From the NCBI RefSeq assembly GCF_046630445.1, contig NC_092342.1, positions 80,588,001 through 80,652,000 of the forward strand: DNA of 64,000 nt, read 5' to 3'. The notes below the pieces were generated by a model, which was not told the DNA's origin, searched no databases, and saw nothing but the letters and a program-made list of their open reading frames with translations. Made by a program: the position numbers and the translations under genes. Origin of the DNA: Rutidosis leptorrhynchoides (lineage: Eukaryota; Streptophyta; Magnoliopsida; Asterales; Asteraceae). Of the stretch, positions 12,975-24,376 are shown piece after piece (the stretch's first letter is position 1; each line of letters starts with the position of its first letter).

Positions 12975-13352
12975 TAGTACGCATACACGGCTAATACGCA
13001 TCTACCACATGTAACACGGCTATTGTATCACTAGTCGCACAACATGGTCCTCATGACCTAACCTCCGGCGTATACAACCAGCAGTTTTCCATACTAACAA
13101 TAAGAAGGTTATTCAATACAAAACTCAAGGTGTACAAAAACGACTATCGTGATATATCCGTAGTGTGCAAAAACGGCTATTGCAACACTACCAACATTAT
13201 GTGAGCGAAACACGGCTATCGCATTATTAATACCAAAGTGTGAGTAAAAACCGGCTATTACTCACAACCATGTGCACAAAACGGCTATGTGCACAATTCC
13301 TACGGGCAATTAAAATCATAAATATACAAGTAACGGTTCTTTTCGGGAACCG
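12975..13352. repeat. Array of hairpins around a conserved AACGGCTA core
   Basis: Seven sites carry ACACGGCTA, AAACGGCTA, AAACGACTA or AACCGGCTA. Several are framed by self-complementary arms that differ from site to site: GTGAGTAA/TTACTCAC near 13239, TGTGCACA/TGTGCACA near 13271, AGTGTGCAA/TTGCAACACT near 13162, and GCGA/TCGC near 13205. A further hairpin (GGTTC/GAACC) lies near 13332. Stems vary while the loop is kept. Function unknown. Confidence 0.55.
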
Positions 13353-14068
13353 CTTACCATCAATCACAACCAAAGGTGGTTAACGAAGAGCTAATCCTTC
13401 CGGATATCACTCATCACCTATCACAAGTCAAACGTTTTCGCCATTTACCGTCGTACACGACCATACTCGGCGTCGATCCCTCTTCCCGAATTCTCAAGAG
13501 CTCAATTCGATAATAATAAAAACTAACGTCTACCGTCACCCGTTTGTGCCACTAAAGCGATGACACAATGTCAACATAACACGTATCCTTTTAGAACAAA
13601 AATACCGCTACCCGCAAGGTAGACTTTTCCAACTATCAAATTCTTTCTAACCGTTACCACTACAAAATCATCTGGCCGACGATACACACATGCTCTCAAG
13701 GGTTTCACCCACCCTACGAACCTCATGGCTCACCCACTTCACTACAAAAGCGAACACGCGCTCACAACCTAACACCAAAGTCCGTTCTTATGGCTTAGTA
13801 GAATCATTTACCCCATCACTAAGAAATGCTTGGTTGCACCAAGTCTTACGCCCTCGCCGTCAATACAACGTCATCATAGGGTGTTTCCATTAGGAATGTC
13901 ACCCATATCAATACTACGTATTACCTCCATGCATTCGTCCCCAGGGCGTATTTTCACGAGTCAACGACTTAGCGCTACCCCGGTGCACTATCATCAAAAC
14001 CATCAACAAACCGAATCTTCACCGAGTTCACTTGAGTCTAAATAGATCTCGAAGCAAAGTTTAAGTCC

Positions 14069-14740
14069 CTAATACATACACGAATCCATCGGCACAAATA
14101 AACAATAATAAAGCATATTTGTACCAAAGACGAAAATACCTGAAACATCATCGTTGGACCCTTGCGCTCCACTATTCATCAGATAGTCACGCTCTAACCT
14201 CCTAACCCGATCTACAAACAATTCAGAACACTCCGACTTACGGTGTCCCTTCTTTTGGCAAATAAAGCACTTGATCGTGCTTAAAGGTACACTCGTACAA
14301 TCCCGTGCAAAATGACCTCGTCCTCCACACTTAAAGCACGTAGGCCCATAACCTGTCTTACTCCTCTTCTTCACTTTTTCAACACCTCCGGGCGTACTTC
14401 TCGCCCTTTTACTAGGAGCACCTCTTGATTCAAACTTTCTCTTACCCAAAGAGTGATCAGCAAATTTTGGAGCATGAGATTCACTCCCCATAGTTGCTCC
14501 TTCGTCACCGTCACCTGGAGGGTTAGGAACCCTCTTTTCTAACTCTTCTTTCACGGCCTTAGGCACTTGGTCTCGGACCATCTCGGTCACTATTCCCTCG
14601 AACGACTCTTGGAGAACTTGCTAAACCTTGTTGGCGAAAATCAAGATATAGCGTTTGAACTCCGCCTCAATCCTTAATGTTAACTCATCCTTCCCCTCAT
14701 GAATAGGCGCGTCCGTTCCGGTTCCATCTTCCGTCTTCAT
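14069..14740 (-). mobile_element. gag-like region of element C with two zinc knuckles
   Basis: The minus strand encodes an acidic/amphipathic start, a basic linker (RKFESRGAPSKRARS) and two CCHC knuckles, CFKCGGRGHFARDC and CFICQKKGHRKSEC. These are typical of nucleocapsid parts of plant gypsy gag proteins. The region is broken (about one interruption) and short for gag, lacking a clear capsid domain. A possible splice acceptor precedes the ATG near 14740. Confidence 0.75.
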
Positions 14741-15096
14741 TCTAAAGAATGCATATAGATTAAATAACCAAACGAAAAGGAACGATATACATATACCACA
14801 CCGCCCCATCTTGGTTGATACTCGTCGTACATTGCTTGTTTGACACGTCTTGAACCCGTAACAATGGTAGCTAATCATTGTTACGCGAGCACGTCGCATT
14901 AACTTGCTAGTACAACGTCTATCTCGCTTGATGATTGCTAAAACAACACAAAACGATTAGTGCAAGGTTAGTTCACATAGACCTAAGCACTAACCAAATC
15001 CCCGGTCCGACCCGTCTCCTACAAGTCCCGCAAAAAGTGCATACACAATAAAGTCTAAGTCTAGGCACCTATCTCAAGTCGCCTAAATCCCTTAGA

Positions 15097-15112
15097 CCAT
15101 GCTCTGATACCA
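15097..15112 (-). other. Primer binding site of element C
   Basis: Minus-strand TGGTATCAGAGCATGG lies two bases inside the LTR border (15115) and matches the initiator tRNA-Met 3' end. It shows that the LTR at 15115-17169 is a 5' LTR and the element reads leftward. Confidence 0.85.
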
Positions 15113-15114
15113 CT

Positions 15115-17169
15115 TGTTAGAACCCAAACCAACCCGCGAGCAAACCACGTGAAAAATACAAAATAAAAAAAAAATTGCTGCACAGTGAACTGGCGCGGGG
15201 CGCCAGGATGGCCGCGCGGCACGCCATTCGGGTCTGTCCGGAAAGTCTCAAAATGCGAAAAAGATCGACCAGTTCCCGACATTTTTAGACGACACGCTTT
15301 TAACCACACTTTCAAATATGTAAAACTAACACAATTCAAACGTAAAATAAGTTTTACAAAGCGGGGCCCACTTCGGCCGTTTTACGAGTTTAATACAAAA
15401 TATAAGTTTCGACCACCAAAAAGTTTAAGTACCAAACTACACTACGAGCATGGCGTTTGGGATTAAACTACCCAAGTCTCGGTCAAACTCCAAGAACTAA
15501 ACTTCCAAAAAGCGTCCCCTAATCAACAAAGCAGGAATCTCTATTCCATGATAATGCCCTTACCCTTGTCCACAACCGAACCTATAAAAATAGTAAACAA
15601 TGAGAGGGTAAGCAAAGCTTAGTGAATGCAATAATTATACGAATACATATATAACTATACCTACTTGCATACACTTACACAACCCGCAAACATGCTAACA
15701 AACACAATTAGCTTATCGTCGCAATAACAAGCTATAAACCTCCAATACCACAAGCTAGCATAACAACTGCATATAAATATAACTCGAATAATATAATATG
15801 CTTACCATGCAAATAACCATGTTTAACCAATAGTACAAGGGAACGGCGCTCGGGAAAACGCCATCGGTGTTCACAACATCCGTTAGGGCACTTAACACCT
15901 CGCACCACTAACCCTTAGGGTGGCACCTTAACACCTCGGCACATCACCCCGAGTGGCATCTTAACACCTCAATGCATCACTCATTAATTTACGAAGTGGT
16001 GTCTTAACACCTTGACACTACACTCCTAGGTGGCATCTTAACACCTCGATGCTACACCCGAGTGGCATCTTAACACCTCGATGCTACACTCTTCACGTGA
16101 AACATGGTGTCTTAGCACCTCGACACTACACATTTCAAGCTACAACAAATAGATACATTATATACATACGCATATAATTATTCCACTCACCTCAAAATCT
16201 TGTGAAAAGATACCCGAGCTTGCAAGACCTCAAAGTAATGTACCTAACATATTATACACATCATCAAACGCAAACTCAAGTCGGTCAACCAAACCCTTTC
16301 ACCATTCTAAGCCATTTTGACCCAAGGTGCAATTTCAACCCATTTGCACCCTTAATCCTAAATTGGGTCAACACACACCAAAACCCTAATCATTCGTTAA
16401 GATGGGTTTAAAACACACTTAGGTCACAAGGCTAACTCGTTTTCATACTTGCTAGGCCGCTTAGGTCATTAAAGACTCATTTGACCCATTTCAAAGTCAA
16501 CACACCCATTTGGGTCATCCATACCCAATAACACCCATTTACATATCATTAAAGTGTTCTAGTACTTTAACTAACCAATTAAGTTCATAATCATCAATCT
16601 AACACTTGAAAACCCTAGTTAGTCATCTTTGAGTCTTCATGACCCAAATTCATCCAAAAACACCCCATTCACCCACAAATGGGTTTTAAGTTCATCATTA
16701 ACCCTAACTCTAACCCTTTCACAAATTAAACAAGGAAATCAAGATTAGAGCATACCACTATGATCAAAACGTAGCTAGAGTAAAGATGAACAACTTTAAT
16801 ACCCGCACTTTGATTCGAAATCGCCTCCTTCTTCCTTGATTCAAGCTTTCCCTCACTAAGAATCTCTCTCTCTAGAAACTAAATTGGAAGAAGATAAGGT
16901 TGTTGGGAATGGAGTGAATGAAGCTCCAAAACTGATCCCAGGCATTAAATTCGGGCTCCAATGTGTTTTGACCAAAATGCCCTCAAAATATCTATTTTAA
17001 AAGAAGAGGAGAATCTGTCGCAGACAGATGGCGCGACGCGCCACCAGGCCGCGCGGCGCGCGACAACTCCAGTTCAGCTTCTTTCTTGCTTTTAAATATA
17101 TACAACCAAAACCCCACAACTTGAATAACTTATACACACATATGTACAATAAAATATTCGGGTCTTACA
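15115..17169 (-). mobile_element. 5' LTR of element C (2.06 kb)
   Basis: Plus-strand ends are TGTTAGAACCC and GGGTCTTACA, good imperfect inverted termini with TG/CA borders. It contains GC-rich patches (15185-15235, 17025-17065) and a tandem repeat block at 15881-16132. No partner LTR is in the window, so age cannot be judged. Its outer end abuts a telomere-repeat MITE, which it probably split. Confidence 0.85.
15881..16132. repeat. Tandem repeat block inside LTR of element C
   Basis: Seven or so imperfect units of about 30-40 bases have the core GTGGCATCTTAACACCTCG followed by ATGCTACAC or similar. Many units contain GGTGTC-TTA-ACACC-type self-complementarity. Unit spacing is irregular, so this is LTR-internal satellite-like expansion, not a CRISPR array. 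Confidence 0.8.
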
Positions 17170-17515
17170 AGAGTTTTTCTTCATCTTTTGTGTATTTCTT
17201 TTTCAAAATTTATCTCAATTTAGAGTTTAGAGTTTAGTGTTTTAGGTTTAGGACTAAACCCAAAACACTAAATCCTAAACTCTAAACCCTAAACTCTAAA
17301 TCGTTTGTGTTAAAAACTCAATCTAAACCCTAAACCCTAATTTCTAAACCCTAATACAAAACGCTCGAAGAATAACATGAATCATGATGAAAGGAATAAC
17401 ATTTATCGATGAATGTTATTTGTTCGAGCGTTTTCTGGTCAAACTAATAACATTTATCACAAAGTCTCTTTTTTAAATGTTCATATTTTCATGTGATCTT
17501 AATGTTTCCATTCAG
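17170..17515. mobile_element. Telomere-repeat MITE remnant
   Basis: This matches the inner part of the MITE at 46323-47037: an inverted telomere-like block (TTTAGAG units, then CCCTAAA units at 17215-17360), then AAACGCTCGAA, ATAACATTTATC and AAATGTTCATATTTTCATGTGATC. The left part is missing next to the LTR border at 17169, suggesting element C inserted into it. No transposase is present. Confidence 0.65.
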
Positions 17516-17690
17516 AATTCAAACCCGGTCTGCCTACCCTTCGGGATGGTTAAAGGATCGGGTTCCTGTAATGCGATTCGGGTTTCCTCCCGAACGCGTG
17601 TGTGTGCAAATGATGAGTATCATTGAAATAAATGATACACTGATGCAAGCTTGCCGTTAAAAGAAGAAAAAAAGAAATTTTTTTTTTCCA
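17516..17690 (+). mobile_element. SINE-like 3' portion with A-rich tail
   Basis: It contains an RNA polymerase III B-box-like GAATTCAAACCC followed by a GC-rich stem region and ends in GCCGTTAAAAGAAG plus A-rich DNA near 17660-17680. No A box was found, so it may be truncated. Assignment rests on layout only. Confidence 0.35.
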
Positions 17691-17987
17691 TTCTCTCAAA
17701 AAAGTGTTTCTCTTAATTTTATATGATTTCCACTAAGTCACTTATAATTAGGTTTTAACATATCTTTCTTTATATTGTGTGCGGTACTTTTTATTGTGAT
17801 TTCAATTCCAATATATATAAACTTTAAGACTACTCTCAACCATGACATCTGTCATACAATCACATTGGTGCCACATCAGCGCCACCTCAGTACCTTCTTT
17901 CAACCACATTCTCAACCACATTCACTAACAGCCATTACACCAACCACATTGACCCCACTTCCAATAATTTTTATTTTATCACATTAT

Positions 17988-17990
17988 TAA

Positions 17991-18026
<36 letters not shown>
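17988..18026. repeat. ATT microsatellite
   Basis: An uninterrupted (ATT)n run of about 38 bases lies in the 3' flank of the SANT-like pseudogene, inside the Harbinger-type element. It is a simple repeat with no coding signal. Confidence 0.85.
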
Positions 18027-18027
<1 letters not shown>

Positions 18028-18204
18028 ACTATTATTAATGTATTTATTTTTTTATACTTTTTTCCAACCGTTTTTTTATTTTTTAACAAGTTGATTAAAA
18101 TAGAAATTATCATTAAATAAAAACACAAATAACATTAATAAAAGTACAATTAAAAATAAAAAATAAGACATAATTAAAAATTACAAATTTAAAAAACATA
18201 GAAC

Positions 18205-18843
18205 TTAATCTTCTTCGTCGGACTTGTACTCCGCTAAGTACTTCTTAGTGAGTTTGCTCCGATATTTCATGATCAAATCATATTGGTCCGGAGGAATGTT
18301 GGTAGAAACTTCTTGAGATAAAAGTCTTAAACCATCAAACTTCGTACGCGTTTGTGCTTCTTTTCGTAACTCCTCCATAGCTTACTTTGTAGCTATGGAG
18401 GAATCAATAACACGAGCTCGAGCCTCGTCTGAAGAAAGCCGAGAAGCCACATCCAAGGAACCCGAACTTTTAGCACTTTTTGAACTATCACGACCTCGAG
18501 GACGACGGATAGGATCATCTCGGAATAAAGGCTCCAAATTTGGTATATTCGTGGTCGGCATCGGTTTTGGGTCGGGATCTTCAAGATTAATTGAGTCGGG
18601 TTGGGCGCGTTTGTTGTTGAAGCCTTCATAAGTTAAAAATTGAGGACATTCTTTTATACTATTCCAAGCATCTTCGTATGCGAATGACCTAGTCGTTTGA
18701 AGTTTGAAACCTTTTTTCTCATGTTTCATAAGATCCCCATCATTCTCTCCACTTTTCCAATGTTGTTTAAGCATTTCATAAATTGCAATGAAGATCTTGA
18801 TGTCTTTACACATCTTACTCCACTTTTCCGTTAATTGATCTTG
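18205..18843 (-). pseudogene. SANT/Myb-like transposon gene, 3' half (NAM-associated C-terminal domain)
   Basis: The minus strand encodes QDQLTEKWSKMCKDIKIF, then a region ending the trihelix/SANT fold, FAYEDAWNSIKECPQF, and the NAM-associated motif RPRGRDSSKSAKSSGS. The C-terminal helix MEELRKEAQTRTKFDGLRLL ends ...YKSDEED. This is the protein class often annotated in plants as glutathione S-transferase T3-like, related to PIF/Harbinger ORF1. One in-frame TAA precedes MEELRK. The 5' half is at 48800-49409. The 5-bp duplication GCGGC at the insertion point accounts exactly for the break: ...EPRR on the far side continues in frame into QDQLTEKW here. It is a dead gene, damaged both by point changes and by the 30-kb insertion. 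Confidence 0.8.
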
Positions 18844-18848
18844 GCGGC
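18844..18848. other. Target site duplication of Athila element (left copy)
   Basis: GCGGC directly precedes the left LTR and recurs at 48795-48799 directly after the right LTR. A 5-bp duplication is the standard integrase footprint of Ty3/gypsy elements. Confidence 0.85.
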
Positions 18849-19079
18849 TAATGTTGTGCGAGGTGTAGTACGAAATAGATATTATTTTATTACGAAATAC
18901 TATTAAGTACGTTACAATTTTATACAAGTTATTTATTTATTTATTGAATGGGATATACCTAAACCTTGCTACAACACTTATAGGCAGTGTACCTAATCGT
19001 AGAGTAGTGTAGTTTTTAGTAAGTCCGGTTCGTTCCACATGGATCTGCTGAGTTTAACGCTATATTTTTAAACTATATT

Positions 19080-19125
<46 letters not shown>

Positions 19126-20752
19126 TAGTATTATTATTATTATAAAAGGGGGTTTTACTGTTTAATGACCGGTATGTCGATTTTAAGTCCTAATGCAAAA
19201 CATTAAATATAACTTAAATTAAAGCGTAAAGTAAATGACGATAAATAAAAATGCGATAAAATAAAAGTACGATAATTAAAAGTGCAATAATTTAAAGTAC
19301 TATAAATAAAATGACGGTAAATAAAAGTGCGATGAGATATAAAATAGAAGAATTATGCTTATTTAAACTTCCGTAATCATGATGTTTGACGTGTTGATTT
19401 TAATTTATTACCATGGGTTAATTGTCCTTTGTCCTGGATTATTCGATACGTCCATCTGGTTTTTGTCCATAATAGTCCATCGGTCATAAATATAAAGTGC
19501 GAGAGTCGTCGTCAAATTACCCTTATACCCGAAGTCAAATATTCTAACTAATTGGGGACTTAAACTGTAATAAGGTCTTAATACTTTGTTAATGATTACA
19601 CCAGGTTATCAACTGTGTGTAATCCAAAGTTTTAATACTTTATTAACAATTACACCAATTTTCCTTGTATGTAATCCACCCCTGTTTTAATGGTCAAATG
19701 AACGATTATTAGTATTTATAAATATCCCGCCCAACGTATCCGATTGAGTGTATGTGGTTATTTATAATTACCTCAAATTGTAAATCTCTATATTAAATTA
19801 ACGAACTATCATTCAGTTAAACAAATATAAAGCCCATTAATAGACCATAGTCTAATTTTCACAAGTGTCGGTCTTTTGTCCAAACCCCAATTATGGTCCA
19901 AAGCCCAATAACCCAGTCTTTAATATTTAGTACAACATCACAATTACTTCGGTTTAAATAAGCATAATAATAACTTAGCTACGAGACATTAATTTAAAAA
20001 GGTTGAACATAACTTACAATGAGTATTTATCGCGTAGTGTTACACGGACAGAATTTCGATTTACAAACTTAAAACATTCGCTACTATAACCTTATTATTA
20101 TTAACTTAATTAAAATTATAATTAAAATATAAATATGTATTTATATTGAGAGAGTGAGAGAGATCAGTGAATAAGGTGTACTCCTCTCGTCCGAATTCGA
20201 TTGCTATTTATAGGACCTGGCCAGATATTTCACTCCATGCAATCGCATGGAGTTTCTTCTTCATGGCCATGCGATCGCATGGCCTCCTGGGACAGCTCAC
20301 AATGCTTTGTCTTCTTGTTTTGCTGACACATTTAAATATAAATATATAATATATATAATTTTATATAATTATATATATATTATATTATATTCATGTGCAT
20401 AGTTGACTTGTAATTTTAGGCCCGTTGCGTCGCGCGTTGATAGTTGGCTCAGGTCCCGGTTCCGAATTTTCGAACGTCCTTTCGTACGCTTAGATATCTT
20501 GTACTTTGCATTTTGCGGCTTGTACTCTTGTAATTTTTAGACGTTTCTCACCAATAATTTGAACCACTTGGATTGTACTTTGTACTTTTTAGCGTTTTGG
20601 TCATTTGCATCTTCAAATCGTCGAATCTGTCTTTTGTCTTCAACTTTTATTATTTAAAAGAATATCACTTGTAAATAGAACAATTACAACTAAAAACTTG
20701 TCTTTCTTGAAGGATAATGATATGAAATATGTGTTCGTTTTTAGCATTATCA
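18849..20752 (-). mobile_element. 3' LTR of the Athila element
   Basis: It starts TAATGTTGTGCG (TGATGTTATGCG in the partner) and ends GCATTATCA, followed by a polypurine tract complement (AATATTCCTACAC). Length is 1,904 bp. It contains a short TA tract (19087-19120) and a pair of 8-mer-rich palindromes at 20232-20284. The partner LTR at 45957-48794 is longer because of a MITE and TA expansion. Confidence 0.9.
20232..20284. repeat. Paired CATGCGATCGCATG palindromes, 3' LTR
   Basis: ACTCCATGCAATCGCATGGAGT is nearly perfect, and GGCCATGCGATCGCATGGCC is perfect over 20 bases. Their centres are 32 bases apart. The same pair and spacing recur at 25199-25247, 45480-45528 and 48277-48326. Confidence 0.85.
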
Positions 20753-22850
20753 AATATTCCTACACTTGAGCGCTGCTTGTCCTCAAGCAATATAGAACTT
20801 GAATATAACTTTACTAGAATCACTTCTTTATTCTTCACACTTTGTACATCAGTGATTTTGATACGGCGGTATGAACAATGATAGTAACATTGTGGTTTAC
20901 AGTCCCACATGACTATAAAAATTTAGATCCTTTAGGAAATTGGATCTTTATGAAAACATTTGATCTCTTGAAAATTCAATCTAGCTTTTACCCTAGATAA
21001 GTTTTCCGGAATAACCCTTCACCGGTGTTTGCAAAATATTTTTGTGGGTTTTGTGGGTTTCAGATTTTAAAATTTTAGCTCAAAACTTGCGGTTTTGTGT
21101 CACCCACTTGCTAACCTTGTATTAGGAAAGCAACACGTCCAGTTTACTTGTTCCGTATATTACCTTTCAGTAAACTACCGCCCGGTTGTAAAGGAAAGTG
21201 TTGAACAAGCAACTGTTAAGGCAATGTCTAATGACATGCAGATGTTCATGGTCCACAACGTGTCGGATGCAATTACTATCCTTTGTAGGAGCAATAGTAA
21301 AGATCACCCTATAGTTTTTCGGTCTGGCAAGGTCCTGTCTTCAACCATGCTATGCAACCACCGTTCTTACGGTTGACACCCGATTTGGTTCAGGTGACCT
21401 AATGAATTTCGGTGAATTCTTAAGATTTTACGTTCAATGGTAATGAACGTATTGAAAATAGGTTTTCAGAAAACAAATCGGTTTGTAATTTTGATCAAAA
21501 AAAAATTTCTCGTTCAAGCTCGAGTTTAGATATCATCGAATTCCAGGAGTTTGTAATTCTCAATCTTTAAGGTTAATCTCAAGGATTGAGTAATATCAGG
21601 CTTAAAAGCTGATTTTTAATCTTTTAAGGAGATTATCCTTTCTGGGGGTCTGATTCATTAGTCTTATCAAGCTAATTTGCACGGCGCCCTCCCCATTTTA
21701 CGAGACAGATCCTCTCATGGTTAGGATAAGTCTGACCACTTGGCGACCCTGTTTGATGCTGAGGTCCGTGGATTTCTAACTGATTTTTGTGAAAACTTTT
21801 CAAGGTTTTTCGTAGACTCTACAACTGGTCGGGACGACAACTTCCTGACCTAAATCAAGAAGCGCGTGTCTTTTTCTCGAAAGACTTTACTTCCTTTTAA
21901 ATTCCATTTATATTACAATAAACTGGGTAAAACTGATTAATATCGTCCAAAACAAAAGTATCTTCAATTATTTGTACAAAAATATGTGATATGTTTTAAA
22001 TAACTTGGTAAATTTTTCTCACACTTGGCTTTTATTTTTCTTTCTTTGCCTTTTTATTCTCTTCTATTCCATTTAAAATGAATTCAAGCGTTTTGCGTTG
22101 TTTTTCAATTTATGTCCTATTCATGGTAACAATAATTTCGGTTTTAATACCTAGTTTTATCGTTCATAAATATGTGTATACATAATTTTGAGTTCATTTA
22201 GTTAAAAAAAATTTAAAAAATCTTACTATAAGTGGGTAGTCAGTATATAAGACTAGGGTTGTTCTTTATTATCAGAGAGCACTAGATTCTAATACAACTA
22301 CTGCTTTACTAGTAAAATTTAACGGTGGCTATTAAACCAAGTGTATAAGTCAAATGTTTAAAACCGAAAGAATTTAATCCCTTTCCACACTTAAGATCTT
22401 GCAATGCCCTCATTTGCAAGAAATCAGTAACAATTTAAATTATTGAGGGTGATTAGCATAGAAATATGATTAAAATTTTATAAAAGTTTTCAAACATATT
22501 GTTGTTTGTTTGAATGATAAATGGTGCACATCATTTGTTCATTCCTGCAGTTGTTATTTCACATATATTTTGCATCTTGTCGTCAAAATTAGTTGTTTTT
22601 GCTGAACTTAATGCCCGTCTTTGAAAGTTTGCTGTTTTACCCTGTTATGTACAATTGACAATATACATACAATACAAATATACACATGCATGGTAATTTG
22701 AAATGGGACTTAATTTCCCACTTTTAAATTATAAATATGAAATATTAGTAACACAATAATAAAAATGTTAAAAATTACATAAAAATATCAAAATATTATA
22801 TGTTTGAACATTAATAGATAAAAAGATAAGAAATCACCAATGGAACTGTA
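20753..22850 (-). mobile_element. Athila 3' untranslated region
   Basis: This lies between the env-position ORF and the 3' LTR. It starts with the polypurine tract complement and the family's typical TTGCTTGAGGACAAGCA motif (minus strand, near 20785). No supported coding sequence was seen; short frames on either strand lack family features. Confidence 0.7.
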
Positions 22851-24376
22851 TCAATCTGGATATGGATTCCAGTTCATGTCATCGCTCGGGTTCCATGGCT
22901 GGTGATAGGTGTCCTGATAGGCTTGGTTGGGGTCGTACAGGTTAAAGGGTGGTCGCATATGAGGCTGATGTGCTGGATAGTATGCAGATCGAGTCGGGAT
23001 GTAGTTATGTGGTACCTGATATGATAGCTGGCTCATGATCTGGTGCTGATGAACTACCCAACTATCATGATGGCGTTGCCTGAATTGCTCATACTCATCC
23101 GTGGCTCTCCACTGCTCATACTGACGATGCTTAGCCTGGTTATTCATTTCCACCTCATCTATATGCTGATAAACATCAGTATAACTATCCCTAATGACAT
23201 CCCTAATGTCATCTGCTTCCTTCATCTCCTCATCTGAACCCCTCTCTACATGTGGATGGGTGCCCTGATATGGTAGTGGCCTATTGTGTTTCCGAGTTAG
23301 TACCTTTGCACCTTGATAAACCGATAGACCTATACTCTCGGCTTGTCCCTCAATCTCGACCATCGGACCCCCTCGATATTTATCTACACCTAAATACTCT
23401 TCAATGAGAGTAACAAAAATGCCTCCTCCTATTATTCCCCCCCCCCTGTATACCTTCCACCATTTTGGATAGATAATAACCAACACAGTAGGGGATGTTA
23501 ACAAAGCTTCTGGTGTTTCGAATGCAATTGAGGTAGAATAAATCGTTTAGGGTTATTTTCTCCTTGTTTTTACCTTGTTGTGTAATCGAATTTGCTAAAA
23601 ACCTATGAATTATGCGCAGCTCTGCTTTGTTAATATCTAAATAGGAGTGTCTTCCAACCCGCCTAAACTCATTAAAGTTTGACATACGCCTCCATATGGC
23701 ATTAGCGTCAAAATCTCTATCTACCCTCTCACTTTCATGAATCAAAGCTGTACAATCAGGTGATAATAATTCAGCGGGGGTGTAAATCTGTAAAGCCCTT
23801 GCCATGTCTAGCATGGACATCCTGTACATCCTACCTCCGAGTAAAAATCTAAGAAAGCTCCTATCTTCTACGTTATCTACATCCCTATTTAATGCTATAG
23901 TACTCATTAATTCAACACGTCACTCCTTATATACAGGTCTACGAGTGGTAAACAAAAGTTCTCAGTCAGGAAAAGAAGAGTTCCCATACCTTTGAATTAG
24001 TAACAGCCTAACTGAGTTAGCTAGGTTGACTTCTTCCAAAGGTCTCCAATCTATCACCCTTGGTACCTCTACATTTTTGGTGTAAAGCTTAAAGTTGTTA
24101 CTTTGGTACGTCGGGTAATCTATCCAGTTTCGCTCAAACCACAGATTGGGATGTAATTCCTGTTCATGAACTCTTGAGTTTATTATTAACTGATGAAGCG
24201 GAAATTGTACGTAGGCATTAACAAATTGTAGATTCGGTTCATAATATGGTAGGTGTTGATCATAGTTATGTTGTCATTCAGGTTGTGGCTCAGGTTGCAT
24301 CTCTAGTTGTGGTTCTTGCTGTGGCTCTTGATCAGCTTGTCTAGACGATGATGCACCGTCAGTATCTGTATTTCTC
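22851..24376 (-). mobile_element. Athila env-position ORF (ATHILA ORF-1 family)
   Basis: The minus strand encodes a protein with a domain containing FLLGGRMYRMSMLDMARALQIYTPAEL, followed by NSITQQGKNKEKITLNDLFYL and a Tyr/His/Gln-rich C-terminus (EQFRQRHHDSW ... YHQPWNPSDD). The first part matches the ATHILA ORF-1 family that sits between integrase and 3' LTR. The role is unknown; this position is often called env-like, but I see no clear signal peptide or fusion region. A splice acceptor (ttaatgtgtttgcag) precedes its start near 24376, fitting expression from spliced RNA. It is broken, with several interruptions. Confidence 0.7.

Larger units (their letters stand above)
12218..15096 (-). mobile_element. 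Internal region of gag-only LTR element C
   Basis: This is bounded by the recombination joint at 12217/12218 and by the element's primer binding site. Only a gag-like gene is recognisable (14069-14740). I see no protease, reverse transcriptase or integrase signature on either strand, so it looks like a non-autonomous gypsy-type element. The stretch 12218-13680 has no convincing coding content but contains a series of hairpins (12975-13352). The 3' LTR is missing. Confidence 0.65.

Noticed and set aside
13690-14045. Plus-strand frames in element C
   Set aside because: Antisense to the element and without domains; the real signal is the zinc-knuckle gag on the other strand.
15881-16132. CRISPR-like repeats
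   Set aside because: Units are imperfect and variably spaced, lie within an LTR of a plant retroelement, and there are no cas genes.
21095-21376. 93-residue plus-strand frame in the Athila 3' region
   Set aside because: Antisense to the element, no recognisable domain, no similar frame elsewhere in the window.
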